DNA of 64,000 nt, taken from NCBI GenBank assembly GCA_905216145.1, contig CAJMST010000002.1, positions 124,001 through 188,000 of the forward strand, given 5' to 3'. A program made the position numbers and the translations under genes. Positions 1 to 7,798 of the stretch are shown here, piece after piece; position 1 is the stretch's first letter, and every line of letters starts with the position of its first letter. The notes beneath the pieces are model-generated. The model had not been told where the DNA came from and did no database searches. It saw only the letters and a program-made list of their open reading frames with translations. Source of the DNA: an uncultured bacterium (GTDB taxonomy: Bacteria; Actinomycetota; Coriobacteriia; Coriobacteriales; Coriobacteriaceae).

Positions 1-287
1 GTCGGATCGATCTCGCGCGCGATGGCATCGGTCACGATGTCAGTATCGGTGTGGTAGGCAACGCGCGCGTTGTCGTACTCGGGTAGTTGGTGCAGCGCGT
101 TGACCAGGATCACCGGCTCGGCGTCGCGCGCGAGCAGCACGCCGCAAAAACGCTCGAACATATCGGCATAAAAGCCGGTCAGATAGTAGATCGACCACGG
201 GTCATTCACAAGCAGCTGCGCGCCGGGGTGCTGAGCCTCGAGCGCATCGAGCACGCGCGCCACGCGCTGGTCATCGACATGTGCCAT
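1..287 (-). CDS. M24-family peptidase (Xaa-Pro aminopeptidase/dipeptidase-like), N-terminal part
   Basis: Only the first 95 or so codons are in the window; the gene runs off the left edge. The reverse-strand translation begins MAHVDDQRVARVLDALEAQ and contains LLVNDPWSIYYLTGF, the pattern typical of the creatinase N-terminal domain that precedes the pita-bread metallopeptidase domain of Xaa-Pro peptidases. The ATG at 287-285 follows a GAAAGGATG ribosome-binding site, so the start is well supported. The metal-ligand region lies outside the window, so catalytic competence cannot be judged. The family removes N-terminal residues next to proline in the cytoplasm. Creatinase-like or other M24 paralogues remain possible. 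Confidence 0.75.
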   Translation of the reverse strand, partial: MAHVDDQRVARVLDALEAQHPGAQLLVNDPWSIYYLTGFYADMFERFCGVLLARDAEPVILVNALHQLPEYDNARVAYHTDTDIVTDAIAREIDP

Positions 288-428
288 GAAACATCCTTTC
301 GCTAGGGTGCCACCATGGTATCCCCAATGCCAGGGTAGTCAATTTGCGACGGGGCTATTTTAGCTGTGTCCAACATGCAGAATGATCGGGCAAAAGTAGT
401 CATAAGAGGGCCGTTCCAAATGGGCTGG

Positions 429-588
429 TTTCAAAAGTATGGCGGATTACGGGGCTGGACCTGTATTACTTGACCATGGGAAAAATCGCGAAATTAAAAC
501 CGCAGGTAGAAGGCTTATCAAAACTTGAAAATGGCCGGTATGGATGGAGGTCTCCGAGCCAGCCCCGTAATCCGGCATAGTTTTGAAA
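429..588. repeat. 160-bp element with 30-bp imperfect terminal inverted repeats
   Basis: The left arm (429-458, beginning TTTCAAAAGTATGGCGG) and the right arm (559-588) are reverse complements at 28 of 30 positions and enclose about 100 bases without an open frame. It lies between the M24 peptidase start and the end of the DUF1667 gene. The size and end structure resemble a miniature inverted-repeat element, but no flanking target duplication could be confirmed. Confidence 0.6.
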
Positions 589-630
589 TGGCACTAAAGT
601 AGGCACAAGCTAAATAACGATTCCAAAAAA

Positions 631-754
631 AGTTGCGGTGGAATAGTTCCTGGATACCGGGGTTTTGGCGGAAATCAGGAACTATTTCACCGCAACTGAG
701 GAGGGCAGGGTGGATGGCGGGGTAGCTAAAAGAGCCCCGTCCCTAATTAGCTAC
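631..754. repeat. Dispersed double-palindrome element, copy 1
   Basis: A first palindrome has arms AGTTGCGGTGGAATAGTTCC (631-650) and its near-complement (678-697). It is followed by a second palindrome at 722-754 whose ends are GTAGCTAA and TTAGCTAC around an AGCCCCGTCCC centre. The same two-part arrangement recurs at 47820-47935. Both copies abut the stop codon of a minus-strand gene, so the element may serve as a 3' end or transcript-termination structure. The rest of 301-754, outside this and the 160-bp element, shows nothing I recognise. Confidence 0.7.
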
Positions 755-1153
755 TTAGACTCGGTCGATGTCCATGCTGGCGATTAGGTTGATGTTGGTG
801 TCTAGGAGGTTCTCTAGCACGACGTCGCCCATGCGGATGGGGGCGTTGACGACTAGGCCTCGGATGAGGTTCATGGCTTGGGCGTGGAGTGCCAGCGGGA
901 TGGCCTCAGCCGTGCGCACAGGCAGCAGCGTCTCGTCGCCGCCGGAGACGGCCACGGTCGTCGTGAGCACGCGCGTGGGACAGGTGAGCTCCTGATGCGC
1001 GAACTTATCGCCGCGTGGGCAGTTGTTGCCGGTCACGGAGTGCACCTCTACCAGGGCGCCGTCTGCGTCACGCTCCACCTCTACGGTCAGGAGACACTCG
1101 GACGGGCAGGTGGTGCAGTTGAACTTGAGCTTTTCGATTGCGTTCGTGCTCAT
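755..1153 (-). CDS. DUF1667 family cysteine-rich protein of the glycerol-3-phosphate dehydrogenase-like cluster
   Basis: A 132-residue protein starting MSTNAIEKLKFNCTTCPSEC, with a CTTCPSEC motif near the N-terminus and a further cysteine in GNNCPRGDKFA. This is the spacing seen in DUF1667 proteins, which probably bind a metal or iron-sulfur centre. It lies 4 bases downstream of the FAD/NAD oxidoreductase gene in the same direction, and its start is fixed by an AGGAGG site at about 1163-1168. Family members sit at the end of the two-oxidoreductase cluster found next to glycerol genes in many anaerobes. An electron-transfer or quinone-linked role, comparable to GlpC, is inference. An in-frame upstream start overlapping the neighbour is less likely. 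Confidence 0.8.
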   Translation of the reverse strand: MSTNAIEKLKFNCTTCPSECLLTVEVERDADGALVEVHSVTGNNCPRGDKFAHQELTCPTRVLTTTVAVSGGDETLLPVRTAEAIPLALHAQAMNLIRGLVVNAPIRMGDVVLENLLDTNINLIASMDIDRV

Positions 1154-1157
1154 GACT

Positions 1158-2552
1158 CTACGCCTCCTTAACGGGTTCGACGGAAAGGATAATCTCGCTG
1201 GCACCCAGGTCGAGCGCTTGTTTGATGACCTTTGCCGGTAGCGGGAAACTCTCCATAACGCCCGGCTTAAACGCGCGGACCTTGCCGGTGAACAGTTCCT
1301 CGCCGTCGGCCAAGATCCTCACGCGGGCGGCGTCGACGGGTCGGCGCACGCGGAAGTTCAGTTTGGTGAGCGCCACGGCCGTAATGCGTCCCGGCAGCGC
1401 GTATCCCGCAATGCTGGCAGGGGAGACCGTGAGCTGGCAACCCGCGCCTGGAGCGCCCGCCTCGGCATCCGCGCCGCCGCCCAGCGCGTACGCCGCCGCA
1501 GCCGCGCCGGCATGTTCGGACTCAGTCGTCACGTTGTCGGCCAGGTCGTGCACGTGCAGCACGTTGCCGCAGGCAAAGATGCCCGGCACGCCCGTTTGCA
1601 GGCTCTGGTCCACCACGGCGCCGCGCGTGCGTGGGTCAAGCTCAACGCCCGCGGCAACCGAAAGCTCATTCTCGGGAATCAATCCCACCGAAAGCAGCAG
1701 TGTGTCGCACGGAACAATGCGCTCGGTCCCCGGAATGGGCGCCAGGCGCTCGTCGACTTGGCTCACCTCGACGGCCTCCACGCGGTCGTGCCCGATCACG
1801 CGTGTGACGGTGGTGGACAGGTGCAGCGGAATTCCAAAGTCGTCCAGGCAGTTCTTGACGTTGCGGCGCAGACCGTTGGCGTACGGCATGAGCTCGTAGA
1901 CGCCCTCGACCGAAATCCCCTCGAGCGTGCAGCGGCGCGCCATGATAAGCCCGATGTCGCCCGAGCCCAAAATAACGGCGCGCGAGCCGGGCTTGAGGTT
2001 CTCGATATTGATGTATCGCTGCGCCAAGCCGGCCGTAAACAAGCCTGCGGGACGGCTACCGGGAATCTTGATCTCGCTGCGCGTGCGCTCTCGGCACCCC
2101 ATAGCAAGGACGACCGCGCGTCCGGTGAGCTGCAGCATGCCGGCGGGGCTCATGAGCGTGACGGTATGGACTGCGGCGGCTCCCGCGGCCTTGTCCGCAT
2201 CCAGCGCGCGCACATCCGCGCCCTCGCCCGAATCAATCCCAATCACCATGCTGCCCAAGAACAGCGCAATGTCGGTCGCGTGCACCTGGTCGATAAAGCG
2301 CTGCGCGTACTCGGGACCGGTGAGCTCCTGTTTAAAGTGCGACAGGCCAAAGCCGGAGTGGATGCACTGGCGCAGGATGCCGCCCAGGTGCTGCTCGCGC
2401 TCCACGATGGCCACGCGTGCGCCTGCCTTATGCGCGGCCAGCGCGGCCGCCATGCCGGCGGGTCCGCCGCCGATAACGACCACGTCGAAGACTTGCGTTT
2501 GTACGGCTTCTGCGATGCCGCAATCAATCGCGCTCGATTTGAATTCCGCCAT
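1158..2552 (-). CDS. NAD(P)/FAD-dependent oxidoreductase, GlpB-position partner of the anaerobic glycerol-3-phosphate dehydrogenase-like system
   Basis: A 464-residue pyridine-nucleotide-disulfide-type flavoprotein. VVIGGGPAGMAAALAA near residue 25 is the FAD-binding GxGxxG loop. VILGSGDIGLIMARR near residue 190 is a second dinucleotide-binding loop, and the GIFACGNVL segment near residue 325 closes the FAD site. No redox CxxC pair is seen at the usual disulfide reductase position. The gene follows the GlpA-like gene by one base and precedes DUF1667, a conserved triplet in anaerobic Firmicutes and Actinobacteria. It probably passes electrons from the GlpA-like subunit to NAD or another carrier; the exact electron acceptor is not shown by the sequence. 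Confidence 0.82.
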   Translation of the reverse strand: MAEFKSSAIDCGIAEAVQTQVFDVVVIGGGPAGMAAALAAHKAGARVAIVEREQHLGGILRQCIHSGFGLSHFKQELTGPEYAQRFIDQVHATDIALFLGSMVIGIDSGEGADVRALDADKAAGAAAVHTVTLMSPAGMLQLTGRAVVLAMGCRERTRSEIKIPGSRPAGLFTAGLAQRYINIENLKPGSRAVILGSGDIGLIMARRCTLEGISVEGVYELMPYANGLRRNVKNCLDDFGIPLHLSTTVTRVIGHDRVEAVEVSQVDERLAPIPGTERIVPCDTLLLSVGLIPENELSVAAGVELDPRTRGAVVDQSLQTGVPGIFACGNVLHVHDLADNVTTESEHAGAAAAAYALGGGADAEAGAPGAGCQLTVSPASIAGYALPGRITAVALTKLNFRVRRPVDAARVRILADGEELFTGKVRAFKPGVMESFPLPAKVIKQALDLGASEIILSVEPVKEA

Positions 2553-2553
2553 C

Positions 2554-4008
2554 CTAGCGCACCCCCTTCAGCGGTCCCTTAACCAGCCAAGATCCGGCAT
2601 CCTCCAACAGCACGTCGCTGGGGTCGCAGCCCAACTCGCGAGCAAGGATCGCAACCACGCGGCTCTGGCAAAAACCACTCTGGCACCGACCCATGCCGGC
2701 ACGACAGCGGCGCTTGACGCCCTCGACCGAAACCGCGCCCGGGCGGCGTCGAATTGCGGCCACGATCTCGGCCTCGGGCACTGTCTCACAGCGGCAGACA
2801 ATCTGTCCCCACGCGGGATCGGACTCGATCAGCTCCTCCTTGCGCGCCAGCGGTGCGCGGTCAAAGTCATCTGGCGCGCGGCGAATTGGGTTCCAGTCCG
2901 CCCGCTCGTGCAGGGCCACGCCTGCACCGCGCAGCACCTGCTCCATGCGCTCGGCAATTGCCGGCGCGCTTGCCACGCCCGGCGACTGAATGCCCGCCGC
3001 CTGGAAAAGCCCCGGCACTACGGCCGACTGTCCAATAAAGAAGTCGTTCGTCCCCTTAATGACCGGACGCCCGCCGGCAAATGCGCGCACCACACGGCGC
3101 GTATCCAGATCGGGCACCAGCTTGTGCGCGCCGTTCAGCAGCGCGTTCACATGGCTCGCATAGGTCTGCGTGTCGCCCGGCTCGCGCACGGCAGCCGTTG
3201 CGGTGATCACGGTGTTGCCGTGCACAGTGCCCGTGACGATAACGCCCTTGGAAACCGGCGTGGGAACGGGGTAGAGCGGCATGAGCGCGCGCGGCTCCTT
3301 GTCCAGCACCACGATGTTGCCCTGACGCCAGACCATCTGGAACTCCTCGGCGCCCGCCATATGTGAGATGTTCGCGGCACCGTTGCCTGCGGCGTTGATC
3401 AGGTAGCGGCAGCACACGTTGCCAACGGGGGTCGCTAGCGTAAAGCGCGCGTCGTCGCCCGAGCCCGCGACTTCAATCGCTTCCACCGACGCGGACCGCA
3501 TAAACGTCACCCCGTTGGCCACGGCGTTCTCCAGCGCGGCGATGGCAACCTCAAACGGGTCGACAAACCCAGTCGAGGGGCACCACAACGCGCACGTTGC
3601 ATCGGCACTGGCGCGCGGCTCTAATTCGTGGATGCGGTCGGGTCCAACGATCGACAGCTCGGGCACACCGTTGGTAAGGCCATTGCTCCGCAGCTGCTCC
3701 AGATGCGCGCGGTCCTCGTCGTTAAAGCCCAACACCATCGACCCGGTGCGGCAGAACAGAAAGCCCAGCTCCTGCGCCCACGTACCGTACAGCTCGCAGC
3801 CGCGGGCGTTGACCTGCGCCTTTACGGTTCCCGGTGCCGGATCGTAGCCTGCGTGCACCAGGCCGCCGTTGGCCTTCGATGCGCCCAACGCAATATCGTT
3901 AGCCGCCTCGACCACGCAAATGGACAGGTCAAATCGCGCGAGCTGCCGCGCGATGGCGCATCCGGTGATGCCGGCGCCGACAATCGTGATATCAAACGTT
4001 TCTGTCAC
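2554..4008 (-). CDS. FAD-dependent glycerol-3-phosphate dehydrogenase-like oxidoreductase (GlpA-like) with C-terminal BFD-type iron-sulfur domain
   Basis: A 484-residue protein. The N-terminus ITIVGAGITGCAIARQLAR is a DAO-family FAD-binding Rossmann motif, and the GGLVHAGYDP and GFVDPFEVA segments match the GlpA/GlpD group. The last 90 residues contain IVCRCETV followed by GMGRCQSGFC, a four-cysteine BFD-like [2Fe-2S] module as in anaerobic GlpA. Translation starts at a GTG (4008-4006) preceded by GGGAGG. It is the first gene of a three-gene minus-strand operon. The likely reaction is oxidation of sn-glycerol 3-phosphate to dihydroxyacetone phosphate, but some homologues act on other hydroxy acids (L-2-hydroxyglutarate-like), so substrate confidence is moderate. 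Confidence 0.8.
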   Translation of the reverse strand: MTETFDITIVGAGITGCAIARQLARFDLSICVVEAANDIALGASKANGGLVHAGYDPAPGTVKAQVNARGCELYGTWAQELGFLFCRTGSMVLGFNDEDRAHLEQLRSNGLTNGVPELSIVGPDRIHELEPRASADATCALWCPSTGFVDPFEVAIAALENAVANGVTFMRSASVEAIEVAGSGDDARFTLATPVGNVCCRYLINAAGNGAANISHMAGAEEFQMVWRQGNIVVLDKEPRALMPLYPVPTPVSKGVIVTGTVHGNTVITATAAVREPGDTQTYASHVNALLNGAHKLVPDLDTRRVVRAFAGGRPVIKGTNDFFIGQSAVVPGLFQAAGIQSPGVASAPAIAERMEQVLRGAGVALHERADWNPIRRAPDDFDRAPLARKEELIESDPAWGQIVCRCETVPEAEIVAAIRRRPGAVSVEGVKRRCRAGMGRCQSGFCQSRVVAILARELGCDPSDVLLEDAGSWLVKGPLKGVR

Positions 4009-4112
4009 AGTGCCTCCCAGACGAGTTGACAGGCCGTCAATAAGACTATCCTACGGTCCGCACACCCCCAGTGCGGCGGCAATGCGGCGAACAGCCCCGC
4101 AACACCCGCCAA

Positions 4113-4158
4113 CGGCAGACGAGGGGAGACCCGGCAACGTCGACAACCTCGTCTGCCG
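4113..4158. repeat. 12-bp perfect inverted repeat, 22-base loop
   Basis: CGGCAGACGAGG at 4113-4124 pairs exactly with CCTCGTCTGCCG at 4147-4158 in the divergent intergenic region between the glycerol operon and the zinc-ribbon gene. There is no U-tract, so it is not a standard terminator. It is the first of three palindromes in this 400-base gap. Confidence 0.65.
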
Positions 4159-4177
4159 ACAACTACGGCAACCGTTC

Positions 4178-4314
4178 GTCTCGATCTGTAACAGTTAGAC
4201 GAGGATTTGGGTTCAAGATGTTACAGATCGAGATTGAAGTCGGGGAGGGACCCCTGTGTCTCGATCTGTAACATCTAGACCCGGATTCCGCTCCCACCTG
4301 TTACAGGTTGAGAT
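4178..4314. repeat. Tandem pair of hairpins built from an alternating GTCTCGATCTGTAACA motif
   Basis: The motif occurs four times in alternating orientation: plus at 4178-4200 and 4258-4280, each ending in TAGAC, and minus at about 4218-4234 and 4298-4314. Each plus/minus pair forms a hairpin of about 57-58 bases, and the two hairpins are separated by some 25 bases. Copies differ at a few positions. They lie between divergent genes, so they may be regulator sites or copies of a small repeat element; nothing else was recognised in the rest of the gap. Confidence 0.7.
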
Positions 4315-4413
4315 GTTTGTGTCCGCGCCAGCCCCGTACCCAGCCGTGGTCCCATATAAACAAACCCCGTGGTAAACTTGACCGGACTGTTAATATTCCG
4401 AAAGGTACCCGTA

Positions 4414-4845
4414 ATGTCCAAGTACATCTCCGAGCTCATGTCGCCGCAGCTTATGGGCGTCGTCTATGCCTTCGTTGGCTTTATCATCGCCCTGTACGTG
4501 CTGTCGGTCGTCTATGTGTTCATCGACGCTCGCCGCCGCGGCGCCAGCGCCTACGTGGCATGGGGCATCATCGCCCTCATCCCGTTTGTGGGCCTCATCG
4601 CCTATCTGGTTCTGCGTCCGCACTCCTACGCGGCCGACCGCGAGGAGCAGGAGCTGGACATGGCCCTGCGCGAGCGCCAGCTTGCCCAGTACGGCACCTG
4701 CCCGCAGTGCGGCGCCCCCATCGAGAAGGACTTTGTGGTCTGCCCGGTGTGCGATACCCAGGTTCGCAACGTGTGTCCCAGCTGCCATCGCCCGCTCGAT
4801 GCGCACTGGAAGGTCTGCCCGTACTGCCGAACTCGCATTCAGTAA
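4414..4845 (+). CDS. Small membrane protein with PLDc_N-like segment and cytoplasmic double zinc ribbon
   Basis: A 143-residue protein. Two hydrophobic helices (about residues 11-35 and 45-68, the second containing AWGIIALIPFVGLIAYLVL) resemble the phospholipase-D-nuclease N-terminal membrane segment. They are followed by a charged helix and three CxxC-type knuckles: CPQCGAP, CPVCDTQ plus CPSCHRP, and CPYCRTR. These form a DZR-like zinc ribbon. The start MSKYISELM at 4414 follows AAAGG. The family is common in actinobacteria with unknown function; the zinc ribbon may scaffold proteins at the membrane. It is transcribed alone, with a hairpin between it and thrS. Confidence 0.75.
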   Translation: MSKYISELMSPQLMGVVYAFVGFIIALYVLSVVYVFIDARRRGASAYVAWGIIALIPFVGLIAYLVLRPHSYAADREEQELDMALRERQLAQYGTCPQCGAPIEKDFVVCPVCDTQVRNVCPSCHRPLDAHWKVCPYCRTRIQ

Positions 4846-4940
4846 CGCATCCATCGCCGGGCCGGCCGCAAGCCACGGGCACGCCGCAAGCCATGCGCGC
4901 CCCACACCCCGCCCCACACGATGAAGCATGCGTAGAAAAT

Positions 4941-4971
4941 CGCCCGCCGTGCCATTAAGGTGCGGCGGGCG
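4941..4971 (+). terminator. GC-rich hairpin after the zinc-ribbon gene
   Basis: CGCCCGCCG (4941-4949) pairs with CGGCGGGCG (4963-4971), followed by CTTGTATAC. The U-tract is weak, so it is either an imperfect terminator for the upstream gene or part of the thrS leader. No T-box consensus was seen here. Confidence 0.5.
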
Positions 4972-5070
4972 CTTGTATACCAAGGCAACCTGCCTATAAT
5001 GATGCAAGTCAAAAACGCCGAGAGCATCGCACGCACTTGCATCAGGCATCCGAGAGGAGAAAACATACCC

Positions 5071-6834
5071 ATGAAGGCACTCTACAATGACGGTTCGGTG
5101 GCCGAGCTCCCGCAGGACGAAGTCACGCACGTCATCCGCCACTCCGCCGCGCACATCATGGCGCAGGCCATCAAGCGCCTGTACCCCGAGGCCGACTTTG
5201 CCTACGGTCCCGCGACCGACAACGGTTTTTACTACGACGTCGACCTGCCCGAGGGCGTCAAGATCAGCGAGGACGACTTCCCTGCGATCGAGGCCGAGAT
5301 GAAAAAGATCGTCAAGGAGAACCTCAAGTTCACCGTGTATGAGAAGCCCCGCGCCGAGGCCATCGCCCTTATGGAGGAGCGTGGCGAGAAGTACAAGGTC
5401 GAGCACATCGGCGACCTGGACGACGACGCCCGCATTACCTTCTACCAACAGGGCGACTACATCGACATGTGTGTCGGCCCCCACATCTGCTACACCAAGG
5501 CTCTGAAGGCCTTTAAGCTCACCGGCGTCTCGGGCGCCTACTGGAAGGGCGACAAGGACAACAAGATGCTCACCCGCATCAACGGCGTCGCCTTTGCCAC
5601 CAAGGAAGAGCTCGACGAGCACATGCACATGCTGGAGGAGGCCAAGAAGCGCGATCACCGCAAGATCGGCCGCGAGATGGACCTCTTTATGATGCGCGAC
5701 GAGGCCCCCGGCTTCCCGTTCTTCCTGCCCAACGGCATGATCCTTAAGAACACGCTACTGGACTACTGGCGCGAGATCCACCACAAGGCCGGCTACGTGG
5801 AGATCTCCACGCCGCTCATCATGAACAAGCAGCTGTGGAAGACCTCGGGCCACTGGGACCACTACAAGGACAACATGTACTCGACCGTCATCGACGACGA
5901 AGAGTACTGCATTAAGCCCATGAACTGCCCGGGCGGCGTGCTGGTGTACGCCTCCAAGCCGCACTCCTACCGCGAGCTGCCCATCCGCGCCGGCGAGATT
6001 GGCCTGGTTCACCGCCACGAGCTGCGCGGTGCCCTGCACGGCCTGTTCCGCGTGCGCTGCTTTAACCAGGATGACGCCCACCTGTTTGTGCGTCCCGACC
6101 AGCTGACCGACGAGATTGTGGGCGTGGTCAACCTCATCGACTCCGTATACCAGAAGTTTGGCTTTAAGTACCACGTTGAGCTTTCTACCCGCCCCGAGGA
6201 CTCCATGGGTTCGGACGAGGACTGGGCGCGCGCCGAGGAGGGCCTGCGCACCGCTTTGGAGCAGCTGGGCATGGACTACGAGGTCAACGAGGGCGACGGT
6301 GCTTTCTACGGCCCCAAGATCGACTTCCACCTGGAGGACTCGCTCGGCCGCACCTGGCAGTGCGGTACCGTCCAGCTCGACTTCCAGATGCCGCTCAACT
6401 TTGACCTGGAGTACGTGGACGCCGACGGCACCAGGAAGCGCCCCATCATGCTGCACCGCGTATGCTTTGGCTCCATCGAGCGCTTCATTGGTATTCTGAT
6501 TGAGCACTTTGCGGGCAAGTTCCCAACCTGGCTGGCTCCCGTGCAGGTCAAGGCGCTTCCCGTCTCTGAGAAGAGCCGCGACTACGCCCACGAGGTATGC
6601 GCCAAGCTGGAGGAGGCCGGCATTCGCGTGGTCTGCGACGACCGCGACGAGAAGATCGGCTACAAGATCCGCGAGGCCCGCAGCATCGACCGCGTGCCCT
6701 ACATGCTCATTCTGGGCGAGAAGGAGGTCGAGGCCGGCAACATTTCCGTCCGCGATCGCTCCAACGAGACCGTTCAGATGAGCGTTGACGAGTTTGTGGC
6801 CAAGGTAACCGAGGAGATCAAGACTCGCGCCTAA
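5071..6834 (+). CDS. thrS: Threonyl-tRNA synthetase, TGS domain absent
   Basis: A 587-residue class II synthetase that charges tRNA-Thr. The N-terminal part holds the editing domain, with HSAAH near residue 25 and CVGPH about 125 residues later. The catalytic core has motif 2 (LRGALHGLFRVRCFNQDDAH) and the zinc-site NCPGG. The C-terminal anticodon-binding domain (about 490-587) contains RDEKIGYKIREA. Most bacterial ThrS proteins are about 640 residues and begin with a TGS domain of about 60 residues; here the protein starts almost directly at the editing domain. Upstream in-frame codons (4960-5070) do not encode TGS. The start at 5071 follows a GAGAGGAG site. Two terminators follow the stop. 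Confidence 0.95.
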   Translation: MKALYNDGSVAELPQDEVTHVIRHSAAHIMAQAIKRLYPEADFAYGPATDNGFYYDVDLPEGVKISEDDFPAIEAEMKKIVKENLKFTVYEKPRAEAIALMEERGEKYKVEHIGDLDDDARITFYQQGDYIDMCVGPHICYTKALKAFKLTGVSGAYWKGDKDNKMLTRINGVAFATKEELDEHMHMLEEAKKRDHRKIGREMDLFMMRDEAPGFPFFLPNGMILKNTLLDYWREIHHKAGYVEISTPLIMNKQLWKTSGHWDHYKDNMYSTVIDDEEYCIKPMNCPGGVLVYASKPHSYRELPIRAGEIGLVHRHELRGALHGLFRVRCFNQDDAHLFVRPDQLTDEIVGVVNLIDSVYQKFGFKYHVELSTRPEDSMGSDEDWARAEEGLRTALEQLGMDYEVNEGDGAFYGPKIDFHLEDSLGRTWQCGTVQLDFQMPLNFDLEYVDADGTRKRPIMLHRVCFGSIERFIGILIEHFAGKFPTWLAPVQVKALPVSEKSRDYAHEVCAKLEEAGIRVVCDDRDEKIGYKIREARSIDRVPYMLILGEKEVEAGNISVRDRSNETVQMSVDEFVAKVTEEIKTRA

Positions 6835-6856
6835 GGCAAACTTCACAACAATTAAT

Positions 6857-6891
6857 AAAGGCGACCGTCCACAAAGGGCGGTCGCCTTTTT
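6857..6891 (+). terminator. Intrinsic terminator of thrS
   Basis: AAAGGCGACCG pairs with CGGTCGCCTTT across a short loop and is followed by a U-run. Confidence 0.9.
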
Positions 6892-6905
6892 CATGCCGAA
6901 ATAAG

Positions 6906-6933
6906 AAAAGCCGCTGGTTGAGCGGCTTTTTTT
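6906..6933 (+). terminator. Second intrinsic terminator upstream of the glycopolymer promoter
   Basis: AAAAGCCGCT, loop GGTTG, AGCGGCTTTTTTT. It insulates the promoter region that follows from thrS read-through. Confidence 0.9.
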
Positions 6934-6946
6934 GTTGCACAAAAAG

Positions 6947-7068
6947 GTACAGGTTTTTGTAGGGGGGTATGGAGATGCACCTACTGGCAGTACATTTTGC
7001 GTAATCTGGGCAAACGCTGATTAATTGCTCGTATAATGACCTATGTCGAAAGATACAAAAACCTGTAC
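6947..7068 (+). promoter_or_regulatory. Putative invertible promoter segment upstream of the loaP-like gene
   Basis: An exact 15-bp inverted repeat, GTACAGGTTTTTGTA (6947-6961) and TACAAAAACCTGTAC (7054-7068), encloses 92 bases. Inside is a perfect TATAAT (7032-7037) pointing toward the downstream polysaccharide genes; no good -35 is evident. Upstream terminators mean this would be the main entry point for transcription. The arrangement is that of a site-specific-recombination promoter switch, in the ON orientation as given. No recombinase gene is in the window, and the arms could instead be a regulator's paired operators, so inversion is inference. Confidence 0.45.
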
Positions 7069-7162
7069 TTTTGCGACTGCGCCTAGCTGCGAGCGAGAAG
7101 CCTGTTCTAAACGCCCCTGCATTTGCGTGCATCGCAAAGCCAAAAGAGGGGGGGGCGAGAAC

Positions 7163-7753
7163 ATGGAACAGACGGCACGGCGCCAAGAGCAGCTGCCGGG
7201 CGCATTTAACGGCGCCATCACCAACAGCCAGCACGGCCGCGTCCGCTGGTATCTGGTTCACACCCCCCATGGAAAAGAGCGCGAGACCTGCGAGAAGGTC
7301 CGCTGCATTATCCCGCACGAGTTGATGCAGGACGCTTTTGTGATGCAAAAGGAGTTCTGGTTTAAGCGGGACGGCGCATGGTCGCTCCAAACCAAACCCA
7401 TGTACAAGGAATATTTTTTCGTCGCCACGCACGATGCCGCCGCGCTCGATAGGGCCTTGGCCCAGTTGAGCTTTGGCTGTCGCATCGCCGGCAGCAGGGA
7501 GCGGGCGTACATGCCCATGCCGGACGATGCGCAGGATTGGTATTGCAGCGTGCTCGATGACGACGGCGTGGTGCGCAACAGCGTGGCGCGCATAGAAGAC
7601 GGCGTGCTGCACATAGAGCAGGGTCCCTTGGTGGGGCAAGAGGCCCGCGTTAAAAAGATCGACCGTCATAAACGCTGGTGCCTGGTAGACGTGGGCGAAG
7701 GCGACTCTGCATTTAGGGAGCTGCTACCGCTGGACGTTCCCAGCAAAACGTAA
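7163..7753 (+). CDS. NusG-paralogue antiterminator (LoaP/UpxY-like) of the surface polysaccharide operon
   Basis: A 197-residue protein. The region VRWYLVHTPHGKERETCEKV is the NusG N-terminal domain start. It continues with FFVATHD and has a C-terminal KOW-like segment (EQGPLVGQEARVKKIDRHKRWCLVDV). Such specialised NusG paralogues precede long capsule or polyketide operons and help RNA polymerase read through termination sites. Here it directly precedes the initiating sugar transferase. The ATG at 7163 follows a G8 tract and GGCGAGA. An in-frame ATG at 7043 lies only 6 bases after the -10 box and overlaps the right inverted-repeat arm, so it is unlikely to be the start. Confidence 0.8.
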   Translation: MEQTARRQEQLPGAFNGAITNSQHGRVRWYLVHTPHGKERETCEKVRCIIPHELMQDAFVMQKEFWFKRDGAWSLQTKPMYKEYFFVATHDAAALDRALAQLSFGCRIAGSRERAYMPMPDDAQDWYCSVLDDDGVVRNSVARIEDGVLHIEQGPLVGQEARVKKIDRHKRWCLVDVGEGDSAFRELLPLDVPSKT

Positions 7754-7798
7754 GGGAGACGTTGCACCAGCTATTCGTTCGCTTTTTGAATTTACCGA

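Noticed and set aside
4846..5070. T-box or TGS-coding sequence in front of thrS
   Set aside because: No T-box consensus, and the in-frame upstream codons do not resemble TGS.
4390..5658. Long minus-strand open frame opposite thrS and the zinc-ribbon gene
   Set aside because: It lies antisense to conserved genes, reads as low-complexity leucine/valine/glycine text, and is produced by GC-rich codon bias.
7043..7162. Longer start for the NusG-like gene at ATG 7043
   Set aside because: It would begin 6 bases after the -10 box and run through the inverted-repeat arm and G8 tract; the ATG at 7163 has a ribosome-binding site.
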